10,512 nt of DNA from positions 1-10,512 of the forward strand of contig CAYNDV010000152.1 of NCBI GenBank assembly GCA_964396055.1. The letters are read 5' to 3'. Both the position numbers and the translations under genes were made by a program. Below, piece by piece: positions 1 to 6,504 of the stretch; position 1 is the first letter of the stretch, and each line of letters begins with the position of its first letter. The stretch comes from CAYJPV01 sp964396055. GTDB taxonomy: Bacteria; Acidobacteriota; Vicinamibacteria; Vicinamibacterales; JAKQTR01. A model generated the notes under the pieces. That model was not told where the DNA came from. It did not search any database and saw only the letters and a list, made by a program, of their open reading frames with translations.

Positions 1-811
1 CCTCCACGTCGTCGATCACGTGGTCGGGCGTGGAGGTGCCGGCGGTGAGCCCGAGGACCGCTGCTCCCTCCAGCCACTCGGCCCGCACGTCCGCCGCGGT
101 CTGCACCTGGAACACGCGCGCGCAGTGGCGGCGGCACGTGGCCACCAGTTCACGTGTGTTGTTGCTGCGCGCGCCGCCGACGACCAAAACCACGTCGGCC
201 CGGCGCGCCAGTTCCTCGGCCGACTGCTGGCGCAGGCGCGTCGGCAGGCAGACCGTGTTCATCACCACCACGTCCGATCGCGGAAACCGCTGCCGGATGA
301 GGTCCGCCAGGCGTTCCACGCGCTCGACCGGCTGCGTCGTCTGGGCGGCGACGCCGAACCGCGGCCGTTCCTGCAGGCGATCCACGTCCTCATCGGACAG
401 CACGATGTCGAACGCGGCGAGATCGTCGGTCAGGCCGCGCACCTCGGCATGGCCCGGCCGTCCCACGATGACCGGATGGCACCCGTCGGCGACGAGCATG
501 GCCACGGCCCGGTGCGCGGCTCGCACGAGCGGGCACGTGGCGTCCAGGATCGTCAGGCCGCGCGCGCGCACCTCCGTGAACCGGCCTTCGGATGCGCCGT
601 GCGCCGTGATCATCGCGGTGGCCGTGCGGATCTCGCCGACCTCGGCGCACATGCGGACGCCGCGCGCGCGCAGGTCCGCGAGGACGACGTCGTTGTGGAC
701 GAGATCGCCCAGAATCGTGAGCGGTTCGCGGGCGGCGGCGGCCGACGCCTGGACGATGGCCCGCTTCACGCCGAAACACATGCCGAGATGACGAGCTCTG
801 AGTACTTCCAT
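1..811 (-). CDS. ispH: 4-hydroxy-3-methylbut-2-enyl diphosphate reductase (IspH/LytB), 3' end cut off by window edge
   Basis: IspH is the last enzyme of the non-mevalonate isoprenoid pathway; it reduces HMBPP to IPP and DMAPP in the cytoplasm using a [4Fe-4S] cluster. Reading the minus strand from ATG at 811 gives 270 open codons that run off the left edge. The three cluster cysteines are visible: C12 in GMCFGVKRAI, C93 in DATCPLV and C188 in NTVCLPT. The conserved histidines H39, H71 and H121 and the catalytic glutamate E123 (GHAEV) are present, as are QTTQ (157-160) and a C-terminal AGTSTPDHVI. The usual S-S-N substrate loop reads S-N-N (216-218). The family is about 300-320 residues, so some 30-50 are missing. 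The start is supported by GAGGG (819-823, minus strand) seven bases upstream. It lies only 16 bp after the ABC permease/peptidase stop on the same strand, so it may be cotranscribed, although the functions are unrelated. Identification is firm. Confidence 0.95.
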   Translation of the reverse strand, partial: MEVLRARHLGMCFGVKRAIVQASAAAAREPLTILGDLVHNDVVLADLRARGVRMCAEVGEIRTATAMITAHGASEGRFTEVRARGLTILDATCPLVRAAHRAVAMLVADGCHPVIVGRPGHAEVRGLTDDLAAFDIVLSDEDVDRLQERPRFGVAAQTTQPVERVERLADLIRQRFPRSDVVVMNTVCLPTRLRQQSAEELARRADVVLVVGGARSNNTRELVATCRRHCARVFQVQTAADVRAEWLEGAAVLGLTAGTSTPDHVIDDVE

Positions 812-827
812 TGGCGCACCCTCACAG

Positions 828-3800
828 CTACTGACGCCGTTCCGTTCCCGTCACGCGCACCAGGTTGTCGTCGTTGTCCCGTTCGACGACGTCCAGGAGG
901 TGAAACGGATCGATCCCGGCCAGCACCGGCTCCCGCGAGACCACCACGGTGATGGTCTGCGTGCCCGAGCGGATCCGGTGCATCTGCACGTGCAGCGGCT
1001 CGCTCAGTTCGTCGTGCCCTTCCCGGGCGGCGCCGAAGACGCCGACCTGGATCGGTTCGTCCATCGCCACGGGGGTCTCGGTGCCGGCGATGTCGGCGAC
1101 CGTCTTGCGCGCCCGCACGTCGATGCTCACCTCCCAGCTTCCCGTCCCTGTGCGCCGGGTGGTGGCGCGCCGGGCGTCGAGCGCCCAGAAGGTGTTCACC
1201 TCGAAGAGGTCGTACAGCAGGCGCCGCGCCGGTTCCGGCGCAGCCTCCTGCAGGGCCCGGTACAGGTCGCGCGTGGTCGCCAGCGGCGCGCCGTCCGCCC
1301 GGTGCCGCTCCAGGAGCCGCCTCAGCGCCCGGTTGACCGTGTCCTCGCCGAAGTGCTCACTGAGCGCATAGAGCGCGAAGGGACCCTTCCGGTACGACAG
1401 GTACGGGTCGAGCCCCCGCAGCAGCGGCTCGCCGCGGCGGATGGGAGGGTACGGGGACGGCTGCCGCATGAAGCGCAGGAGCTTCCGGAGTTGATCGCGC
1501 CCCCTGGCGTGCTCGACGGCCTTCATGCCGTAGTACCAGGCGAGGCTCTCGGACATCACCGGCGCGCCCTCGACGGCGGCGTACGGCACCGTCCACTGAT
1601 GGGCCATTTCGTGGGCTACCACGGCGAACGGCAAGTCGAGGCTGCCCGGGGTGTCCCTCGGGCTCCACAGGGCGAACCCCTCGCCGTGGGTGATCATGGC
1701 GGTCTCGGCGTGCATACCCGTGCCGTTCCCCGGCCGCTCGACGACCGTCAGGTGGCCGTACCGATACGGGCCGAAGTGCCTGGTGTAGTAGTCGAGGGAC
1801 GACTCGATGCCCCGCACCATCCGATCCAGGTGCGCCGTGTGCCCCGGATGATGGAAGATGCGAATCGCGACGCCCTGCCAGCGCGCCTCGCGCACGGCGT
1901 AGGCGGCCGAGACGATCTCGTACTCGTTACCGATCGGGCGATCGGCCACGTAGTGGGCGTAGCGGCGCCCGCCCGTCGTCCACGTCCGGCGCAGCGCCCC
2001 CGGCGCGACGGCGATCTGATCCGCGCGAGTTCCCACCACGGCCTCGAACGCGATGCCCGTGCTCCGGTCCCCCCGGGCCTCCGCACCGTCGAGCGACGGG
2101 ACGAGCGGCCGCGGCGTGAGACCGTGGGCCCGACGGTCCGCAGGGTTCATGAGTTCACGCCTGCGCTGATACCCGATGGCAGGCAGCCAGTCCGCGGCCG
2201 TGAAGACCGTGCCGTTGGCCACCACCGGCCCGTCGGAGCCGTCCTCGCGAAAGCCTCGTGGCGCGATCCGCGACTGGAAGTCGAGGCGCACCGCCTCGCC
2301 GGGCTCGAGCGCCCGCCCCAGGGTGTAGATCCGGTGGCCCGGATCACCGTCCGCCTGCACGAGTGTGGCCTGCCGGTCGAAGACGAGGGCCGCGGTCTCG
2401 GCGCCGGGCATCGTCGCGACATGAATAGACGCGATGGCCGTGGGGGTCCGGTTCACCAGGCCGTAGGAGCCGCGCACGTCGACCGTGCCGCGATCGGGGT
2501 CGATCTCGACGTGCAGCGTGGTCGATTCGTGCTGCGGCTGCGGGAGACTCGCGTACCGGCCGAAGCGCCGTTCGTACTCGGCGGCATTCCTGGCGAGGCC
2601 GGATGTCGAGCGGTAGGCGTTCAGGATGTTGGTGTTGTAGTAGATGAACCCGCCCAGCACGAACACGCCGCCGACGGCCATCGCCGTGACCAGGGCCGTC
2701 GGGCCGGCGAGCCGCCGGCCCGCCAGGCGGAGACGCGGCCCGAGCCCTGTCTCCGTGCCGCGCACCCAGAGCAGCCGCGACGCCACCGCCAGCAGCAGCG
2801 CCCACGCGGCCCAGTAGAGCTTGAACCACAGCCAGGGCCCGAGCGACGCGCCAAACCCGCGCATCTCCGTGTACGACCACCCCGGGCCCGCGCCGTAGAT
2901 GAGCAGGTTGTGCTCGAGGCCGAACAGCGGGGCCAGCGCCACGATCACGAAGGCGAGCACCGCCGCCAGGTGGCCGAGGTACTTGTGGTTCACCACCACG
3001 TGGACGGCGAGCGCGAGCACGGCAAAGAGCAGGTACTCGGGAAGCTGCAGACCGAAGAGGACGGTGACGTACAGACCGGCGTCGATGTGGCGATATCCCC
3101 TGATCGTCTGCGCCGCCATGCCGGCCGCCATCAGGAGCGCGAGAAACAGCGTGAGCGCGAGGGCCAGGCCGAGGAACTTGCCGGCCCACGTCGCCCACTC
3201 CGATCCCGGAACGGCGTCCGTCATGCCGCTCAACCCGGCCTCCCGTTCCCGCCAGACGAGTTCGCCCGCGAAGTACACGATGAAGAGCGGCACGATCACC
3301 CAGCGGCTCATCTCGGCCGAGAGCGGGCCGGTCAGCTCCTGGAGGACATGGACGGTTGCGGGCACCAGCGGGACGCCGTTCACCTCCATCTGGTCGAGCA
3401 CCACGGGCACCGTCAGCAGCGGGATGGCCGCCAGGAAGATGAGGCCGGCCCAGCTCGTGGCGAGGGTTCGGAACGAGGCCCCGGCGATCGCCCACGCCTG
3501 GCGCACGTGCAGGATCGGACCGAATGCGCGCGGGACGTGCGGCAGCGGACCCGCCTGCCGGAACGCGACGCCGGCGTCGTCCGGCCTCGGATCCGGCGTG
3601 GAGAGCGCCCGATGCGCGCCGGTCAGTCGTGCACGCAACCAGCCGGGCCGTGCAGGCAGCGCGCGATGCACGAAGCGGAAACGCGCGAACGTGACGGCGA
3701 GGCTGCCCAGCGCCACGCCGGTCCACAGGGCGCGGTTCATGAGCACCGTGCCCTCGAGCCCGACCAGTCGCCAGCTCTTCTCGTGCGTCGTCCAGAGGTG

Positions 3801-4463
3801 CGAGAAGTCCGAGAGGATGAAGTGCACGCCGACGGGATCCAGCAGGTTGGCCAGGTCACGCCGGCCCTGGAGGAAGAGGAAGAGGCCGACCACGTAGGCC
3901 ATGAAGAAGAGCAGCATCGAACCGAGGAAGGCGGCCATGGGCCGGCCGGCCCGGGCCGCCACGGAGAACTGGACTGCCGTGGCCACCAGGACGTTGGGCA
4001 GCGCGATGAAGCCGTATGCCGTCAGGAAGGCCTCCGGCCGGAACGGGCCGACGAGCGTGCCGTCCACGCCGGGCAGGTAGATGGCGAGCAGCATGCCCGC
4101 TTGTACCGCCAGCAGCATCAGCGCATTGAGGCCGAACGCCGCGAGGAAACGTCCGGCCACGTACGCGGTCGTGCTGATCGGGAGGGTGTAGACGAGCGGG
4201 TACACGCCCGTCGCCACGTCACGCGCGGCGGCGTCCCCGGCCATCGGCGCGGCCACCAGCAGCCAGATGAGGCAGCCTGCCACCGTGGTCTTCGCGATGG
4301 CAAACGGTGAGTTGATGAAGAACTCGTCGTGGAGCGCCTCGGCCAGTGTGGCGTCTCGCGTCATCAGGAAGGCCACGACCGCGAGGGTGGCCGCACACAG
4401 CCAGGGCCAGGCGCGGCGAGCCTGGCAGGCGATCTCGAAGCGGACGATCTCGAGCAGGATCAT
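828..4463 (-). CDS. ABC-2 type permease fused to M1-family zinc metallopeptidase
   Basis: A 1211-residue fusion. Residues 1 to about 260 and 320 to about 610 form two ABC-2 permease halves with about a dozen hydrophobic helices. The second half carries the LVWREREAGL segment that I associate with this fusion family. The last helix (about 590-610) leads into a large, presumably extracytoplasmic, M1 (gluzincin) peptidase region up to the C terminus. Zinc and catalytic residues are seen: H951-E952-x-x-H955 (HEMAHQW), E972 in SESLAWY, and Y1024 in YRKG, matching the catalytic Tyr of M1 enzymes. The usual GxMEN exopeptidase motif is degenerate (GMHAET, E920), and the H955-to-E972 spacing is X16 rather than the canonical X18. 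The ATG overlaps the ATPase stop (ATGA, 4463-4460), so the two are translationally coupled and form one transporter. The architecture resembles proteins annotated 'ABC transporter permease/M1 family aminopeptidase'. Substrate is unknown; peptide export and processing is inference. Confidence 0.93.
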   Translation of the reverse strand: MILLEIVRFEIACQARRAWPWLCAATLAVVAFLMTRDATLAEALHDEFFINSPFAIAKTTVAGCLIWLLVAAPMAGDAAARDVATGVYPLVYTLPISTTAYVAGRFLAAFGLNALMLLAVQAGMLLAIYLPGVDGTLVGPFRPEAFLTAYGFIALPNVLVATAVQFSVAARAGRPMAAFLGSMLLFFMAYVVGLFLFLQGRRDLANLLDPVGVHFILSDFSHLWTTHEKSWRLVGLEGTVLMNRALWTGVALGSLAVTFARFRFVHRALPARPGWLRARLTGAHRALSTPDPRPDDAGVAFRQAGPLPHVPRAFGPILHVRQAWAIAGASFRTLATSWAGLIFLAAIPLLTVPVVLDQMEVNGVPLVPATVHVLQELTGPLSAEMSRWVIVPLFIVYFAGELVWREREAGLSGMTDAVPGSEWATWAGKFLGLALALTLFLALLMAAGMAAQTIRGYRHIDAGLYVTVLFGLQLPEYLLFAVLALAVHVVVNHKYLGHLAAVLAFVIVALAPLFGLEHNLLIYGAGPGWSYTEMRGFGASLGPWLWFKLYWAAWALLLAVASRLLWVRGTETGLGPRLRLAGRRLAGPTALVTAMAVGGVFVLGGFIYYNTNILNAYRSTSGLARNAAEYERRFGRYASLPQPQHESTTLHVEIDPDRGTVDVRGSYGLVNRTPTAIASIHVATMPGAETAALVFDRQATLVQADGDPGHRIYTLGRALEPGEAVRLDFQSRIAPRGFREDGSDGPVVANGTVFTAADWLPAIGYQRRRELMNPADRRAHGLTPRPLVPSLDGAEARGDRSTGIAFEAVVGTRADQIAVAPGALRRTWTTGGRRYAHYVADRPIGNEYEIVSAAYAVREARWQGVAIRIFHHPGHTAHLDRMVRGIESSLDYYTRHFGPYRYGHLTVVERPGNGTGMHAETAMITHGEGFALWSPRDTPGSLDLPFAVVAHEMAHQWTVPYAAVEGAPVMSESLAWYYGMKAVEHARGRDQLRKLLRFMRQPSPYPPIRRGEPLLRGLDPYLSYRKGPFALYALSEHFGEDTVNRALRRLLERHRADGAPLATTRDLYRALQEAAPEPARRLLYDLFEVNTFWALDARRATTRRTGTGSWEVSIDVRARKTVADIAGTETPVAMDEPIQVGVFGAAREGHDELSEPLHVQMHRIRSGTQTITVVVSREPVLAGIDPFHLLDVVERDNDDNLVRVTGTERRQ

Positions 4464-5362
4464 GACGCGTCCGCCGGACCCAGGGCGCCGCTCCGCCGGC
4501 CGGCCAGGGTGGAGAAGTAGACATCTTCGAGGTCCGGCTCAGCGGGCTCGAAACCGGGTCCGGGCGCTGCGTCGCTGTGGACGTGCACGAGCGTGCGCCC
4601 GGCGAGCAGCTTCGTCGAAATCACCGCGTGCGTCCGCTGCAGGTCGTCGAGGTCGCCCTTCGCGACGACGCGGCGCCAGATGCGGCCGCGCAGCGCGGCC
4701 ACGGCGCGCTGCGGCTCGTCCTCGAGCAGAATGTCGCCCCGGTCGATGATGGCCATGCGGGTGCACAACTCGCTCACGTCCTCGACGATATGGGTGGAGA
4801 GGAGGACGACGCTCGTCTCGCCCAGCTCGCTCAGCAGGTTGAGGAACCGCACGCGTTCCGCCGGATCGAGGCCGGCCGTGGGCTCGTCCACGATCAGCAG
4901 TTGTGGGGTGCCTATGAGCGCCACCGCCACGCCGAAACGCTGCCGCATGCCGCCCGAGTAGCCCCCGAGCTTCTGCCGGCGCACGTCCCACAGGTTCGTG
5001 CGCCTGAGCAGCGCCTCAACCGCCGCCGCCCGCGCCCGGCGCCCGACGAGGCCCTTGAGCAGCGCGAAGTGGTCGAGCAGGGATTCGGCGCTGACCTGCG
5101 GATACACGCCGAACTCCTGCGGCAGGTACCCGAGCGTGCGCCGCACCTCGTCCTTCTGGCGGAGGACGTCGACCCCGTTGAGGGTGACACGGCCGTCGTC
5201 GGGTTCCTGAAGCGTGGCGAGGATGCGCATCAGAGTGGACTTGCCCGCGCCGTTGGGGCCGAGCAGGCCGTACATGCCCGGCGGAATCGTGAGGCTCACG
5301 TGGTTCAAGGCCAGCACGCCGTTCGGGTAGGTCTTGGAGACGTCGTCAATCCGCAGGGACAT
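4460..5362 (-). CDS. ABC transporter ATP-binding protein
   Basis: A 300-residue ABC ATPase that would power the permease/peptidase fusion it overlaps downstream (ATGA). All nucleotide-binding motifs are intact: Walker A GPNGAGKST (35-43), Q-loop Q82 (YLPQEFG), signature YSGGMRQR (135-142), Walker B LLIVDE (155-160), D-loop AGLDP (163-167) and H-loop H191 (STH). The roughly 80-residue C-terminal extension is typical of ATPases of ABC-2 exporters. I place the start at ATG 5362 because the protein then begins MSLRIDDVSKTYPNG, as family members do. The frame is open up to an ATG at 5458, but those 32 extra codons have no family-like sequence and would translate through the operator at 5404-5420. 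The ribosome binding site before 5362 is weak. Transcription probably starts in the 99-bp spacer after the regulator gene and could be controlled by that regulator. Confidence 0.95.
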   Translation of the reverse strand: MSLRIDDVSKTYPNGVLALNHVSLTIPPGMYGLLGPNGAGKSTLMRILATLQEPDDGRVTLNGVDVLRQKDEVRRTLGYLPQEFGVYPQVSAESLLDHFALLKGLVGRRARAAAVEALLRRTNLWDVRRQKLGGYSGGMRQRFGVAVALIGTPQLLIVDEPTAGLDPAERVRFLNLLSELGETSVVLLSTHIVEDVSELCTRMAIIDRGDILLEDEPQRAVAALRGRIWRRVVAKGDLDDLQRTHAVISTKLLAGRTLVHVHSDAAPGPGFEPAEPDLEDVYFSTLAGRRSGALGPADAS

Positions 5363-5383
5363 CCGGGTGCCTGTCGAAGAGGG

Positions 5384-5406
5384 AGCCTGATGGAGCACGT
5401 CAGGCT
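5384..5406 (-). terminator. Stem-loop in the spacer before the ABC ATPase gene; weak terminator or attenuator candidate
   Basis: A perfect 7-bp inverted repeat (AGCCTGA at 5384-5390, TCAGGCT at 5400-5406) with a 9-nt loop. On the minus strand it is followed by a pyrimidine-rich run (CCCTCTTCG) rather than a clean T tract. It lies about 55-78 nt after the regulator stop and about 20 nt before the ATPase ATG, and its outer three bases are shared with the dyad at 5404-5420. It could partly terminate the upstream transcript or fold in the ATPase leader. Function is inferred from position only. Confidence 0.4.
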
Positions 5407-5420
5407 TTGCCGTGCAAAGT
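5404..5420 (-). promoter_or_regulatory. Operator-like 17-bp dyad (copy B) upstream of the ABC ATPase gene
   Basis: The minus strand reads ACTTTGCACGGCAAAGC, with 6-bp arms CTTTGC/GCAAAG on a 3-bp centre. It matches the dyad at 6398-6414 at 13 of 17 positions, the differences lying in the centre and at the last base. It sits 41 bp upstream of the ATPase ATG and 41 bp after the regulator stop codon. Two copies in front of two transcription units that flank a small winged-helix gene strongly suggest a binding site for that regulator. No convincing -35/-10 pair is seen, so repression versus activation cannot be decided. Confidence 0.65.
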
Positions 5421-5423
5421 GAT

Positions 5424-5433
5424 GGAACGTTCC
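5424..5433. promoter_or_regulatory. 10-bp perfect palindrome next to operator copy B
   Basis: GGAACGTTCC is a perfect palindrome three bases away from the operator dyad, on the side distal to the ATPase gene. It may extend the regulatory region or be chance in GC-rich DNA. No equivalent palindrome is present beside copy A at 6398-6414, which weakens a role for the same regulator. Confidence 0.2.
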
Positions 5434-5461
5434 CCGGTGGGCGCGGTGTGCTCTCCATGCG

Positions 5462-5770
5462 TCACCGTGGTTTGTTCTGTCGGACGATCTGTTCGAGCAG
5501 GGCCACGTACGCGGCGAAAGCCGCGCGCCCGGCCGGCGTCAACGACACCGTGGTCAGCGGCCGCCGATTGCGGTAGCTCTTGGCGATCGACACGTAGCCG
5601 GCCTCCTGCAGCGTCCGCGTATGCGTGGTGAGGTTGCCGTCGGTCATCTCCAGCGTGTCGCGCAGCTCGGTGAACGACAGCTCGGGCGACGCGGCGAGCA
5701 TGGACATGATGGCCAGGCGCCCCCGCTCGTGAATCACCCGATCGAGCTGCAGGAACGGCTCAGGGTTCAC
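5462..5770 (-). CDS. Winged-helix transcriptional regulator, HTH_34 type (MarR/ArsR-like fold)
   Basis: A 102-residue single-domain DNA-binding protein. The pattern FLQLDRVIHERGRLAIMSML (6-25), LSFTELRDTLEMTDGNLTTH (31-50, with the recognition helix around TDGNLTTH), LQEAGYV (54-60), a basic wing SYRNRRPLTTVSLT (65-78) and GRAAFAAYVALLEQI (81-95) is characteristic of the small 'winged helix DNA-binding domain' family (Pfam HTH_34). There is no ligand-binding domain or cysteine pair, so any signal must reach it another way. The GTG start overlaps the TGA of the upstream membrane protein (GTGA, 5770-5767) and has a good ribosome binding site at 5779-5783. It probably controls its own operon and the ABC operon through the matching dyads at 6398-6414 and 5404-5420; that link is inferred from position. 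Confidence 0.9.
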   Translation of the reverse strand: MNPEPFLQLDRVIHERGRLAIMSMLAASPELSFTELRDTLEMTDGNLTTHTRTLQEAGYVSIAKSYRNRRPLTTVSLTPAGRAAFAAYVALLEQIVRQNKPR

Positions 5771-6390
5771 GCCTGCGGTCCTTGCCGTTCGGTGACGAAC
5801 AGGTACGCGCCGTACGCCATGTGGAGCAGGCCGAACACGCCGCCCATCACCGCGTGGGCGAGCGTCGGACCGGACACGACCGGATCGAGGAGCGCCAGGC
5901 CCGCCGCGCCCGCGGCCGACAACCCGATGACCATCCAGCCGAACAGCCGCATGCCGCGCGGCATGAACGAACCGGCCGCGTGCACGGCGCAGCCGTAGAA
6001 CAAGGTGTTGGCCAGCACGAAGATGCCGCGGGGCGGCGTCGCGTCGAACATCGCCGCCGTCAGGCTGAACGCCAGGCCGGCGAGGAGCGGTGGGGCGACG
6101 GCCCGGGCGACGCGCAGCGCGGGCGGCGACCAGATGGGCTCACCGTCCCGCACGGCCTGCCGGCGGGCAATCACGAACGCCCCGGCGACCGCCAGCACGG
6201 CCGTCGACAGCCAGAGGGTGTAGAAGCCGGCCAGGGAGTCGATGCCGAGCGTGATGCCGCCCGCGCCGGCCGCCGTGCCCACGGCGCCCACGTAGAGCAT
6301 GACAGGGGCCAGCGTGCGCCGGTACAGGGCGGAGCGTTCCATCAGGGTGCGGATCACCTGGAGGTGTTCGGCGGCGGCTGTGGGCTCCAT
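5767..6390 (-). CDS. Hypothetical six-helix integral membrane protein paired with the regulator
   Basis: A 207-residue protein with a short N-terminal cytoplasmic-looking segment (LQVIRTLMERSALYRR, 10-25) followed by about six hydrophobic stretches: roughly 26-47, 54-75, 97-115, 121-142, 147-168 and 176-197. I do not recognise a named family, and there are no obvious catalytic motifs or signal peptide. It overlaps the downstream winged-helix gene by four bases, so the two proteins are made together. A membrane partner that senses a signal or sequesters the regulator is possible but is inference. I chose ATG 6390; the frame extends to a TTG at 6411, but that start would lie inside the operator dyad at 6398-6414. 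No clear ribosome binding site precedes 6390, and the dyad occupies that position. Confidence 0.75.
   Translation of the reverse strand: MEPTAAAEHLQVIRTLMERSALYRRTLAPVMLYVGAVGTAAGAGGITLGIDSLAGFYTLWLSTAVLAVAGAFVIARRQAVRDGEPIWSPPALRVARAVAPPLLAGLAFSLTAAMFDATPPRGIFVLANTLFYGCAVHAAGSFMPRGMRLFGWMVIGLSAAGAAGLALLDPVVSGPTLAHAVMGGVFGLLHMAYGAYLFVTERQGPQA
5779..5783 (-). promoter_or_regulatory. Ribosome binding site of the winged-helix regulator
   Basis: AAGGA on the minus strand, eight bases before the GTG at 5770 and inside the last codons of the membrane protein gene. It decides in favour of the GTG start and allows the regulator to be translated by re-initiation after the membrane protein. Confidence 0.6.
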
Positions 6391-6397
6391 GTGTGTT

Positions 6398-6414
6398 ACT
6401 TTGCCACACAAAGT
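6398..6414 (-). promoter_or_regulatory. Operator-like 17-bp dyad (copy A) upstream of the membrane protein/regulator operon
   Basis: The minus strand reads ACTTTGTGTGGCAAAGT, with perfect 6-bp arms ACTTTG/CAAAGT on a 5-bp centre. It ends only seven bases before the proposed ATG of the membrane protein, so a bound protein would cover the start region and favours repression (autoregulation). It is nearly identical to copy B at 5404-5420. Confidence 0.65.
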
Positions 6415-6479
6415 TCATGGACACAAGGAAGACTTCGCCATGGTCGTTCGTCCCGGGATGGCACGCGGGTCACGCCGGA

Positions 6480-6499
6480 AGCCCCGGGCCGTCGGGGCT
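6480..6499 (-). terminator. Stem-loop after the ROK kinase gene, possible terminator
   Basis: A 7-bp perfect inverted repeat (AGCCCCG/CGGGGCT) with a 6-nt loop, starting five bases after the ROK kinase stop. It is GC-rich but lacks a T run on the minus strand, so intrinsic termination would be weak or factor-dependent. It would insulate the membrane protein/regulator operon downstream. The remaining spacer (6415-6479) shows no further feature I can support. Confidence 0.45.
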
Positions 6500-6504
6500 G
6501 CCCG

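Noticed and set aside
20..952. Plus-strand open frames over the left edge
   Set aside because: They are antisense to ispH and the end of the permease/peptidase gene. The minus strand carries the full IspH cysteine pattern.
900..4310. A 1136-codon open frame on the plus strand
   Set aside because: It is antisense to the permease/peptidase gene, Arg/His/Gly/Pro-rich and without recognisable domains. Such shadows are expected opposite long GC-rich genes.
4577..5422. Plus-strand open frame opposite the ABC ATPase
   Set aside because: It is a shadow of the ATPase, which has complete Walker, signature and H-loop motifs on the minus strand.
5363..5458. Upstream ATG (5458) for the ABC ATPase
   Set aside because: It would add 32 residues that do not resemble ABC ATPase N termini and would place the operator and stem-loop inside coding sequence.
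6391..6411. TTG start at 6411 for the membrane protein
   Set aside because: The start codon would lie in the operator dyad, and ATG 6390 is available just downstream.
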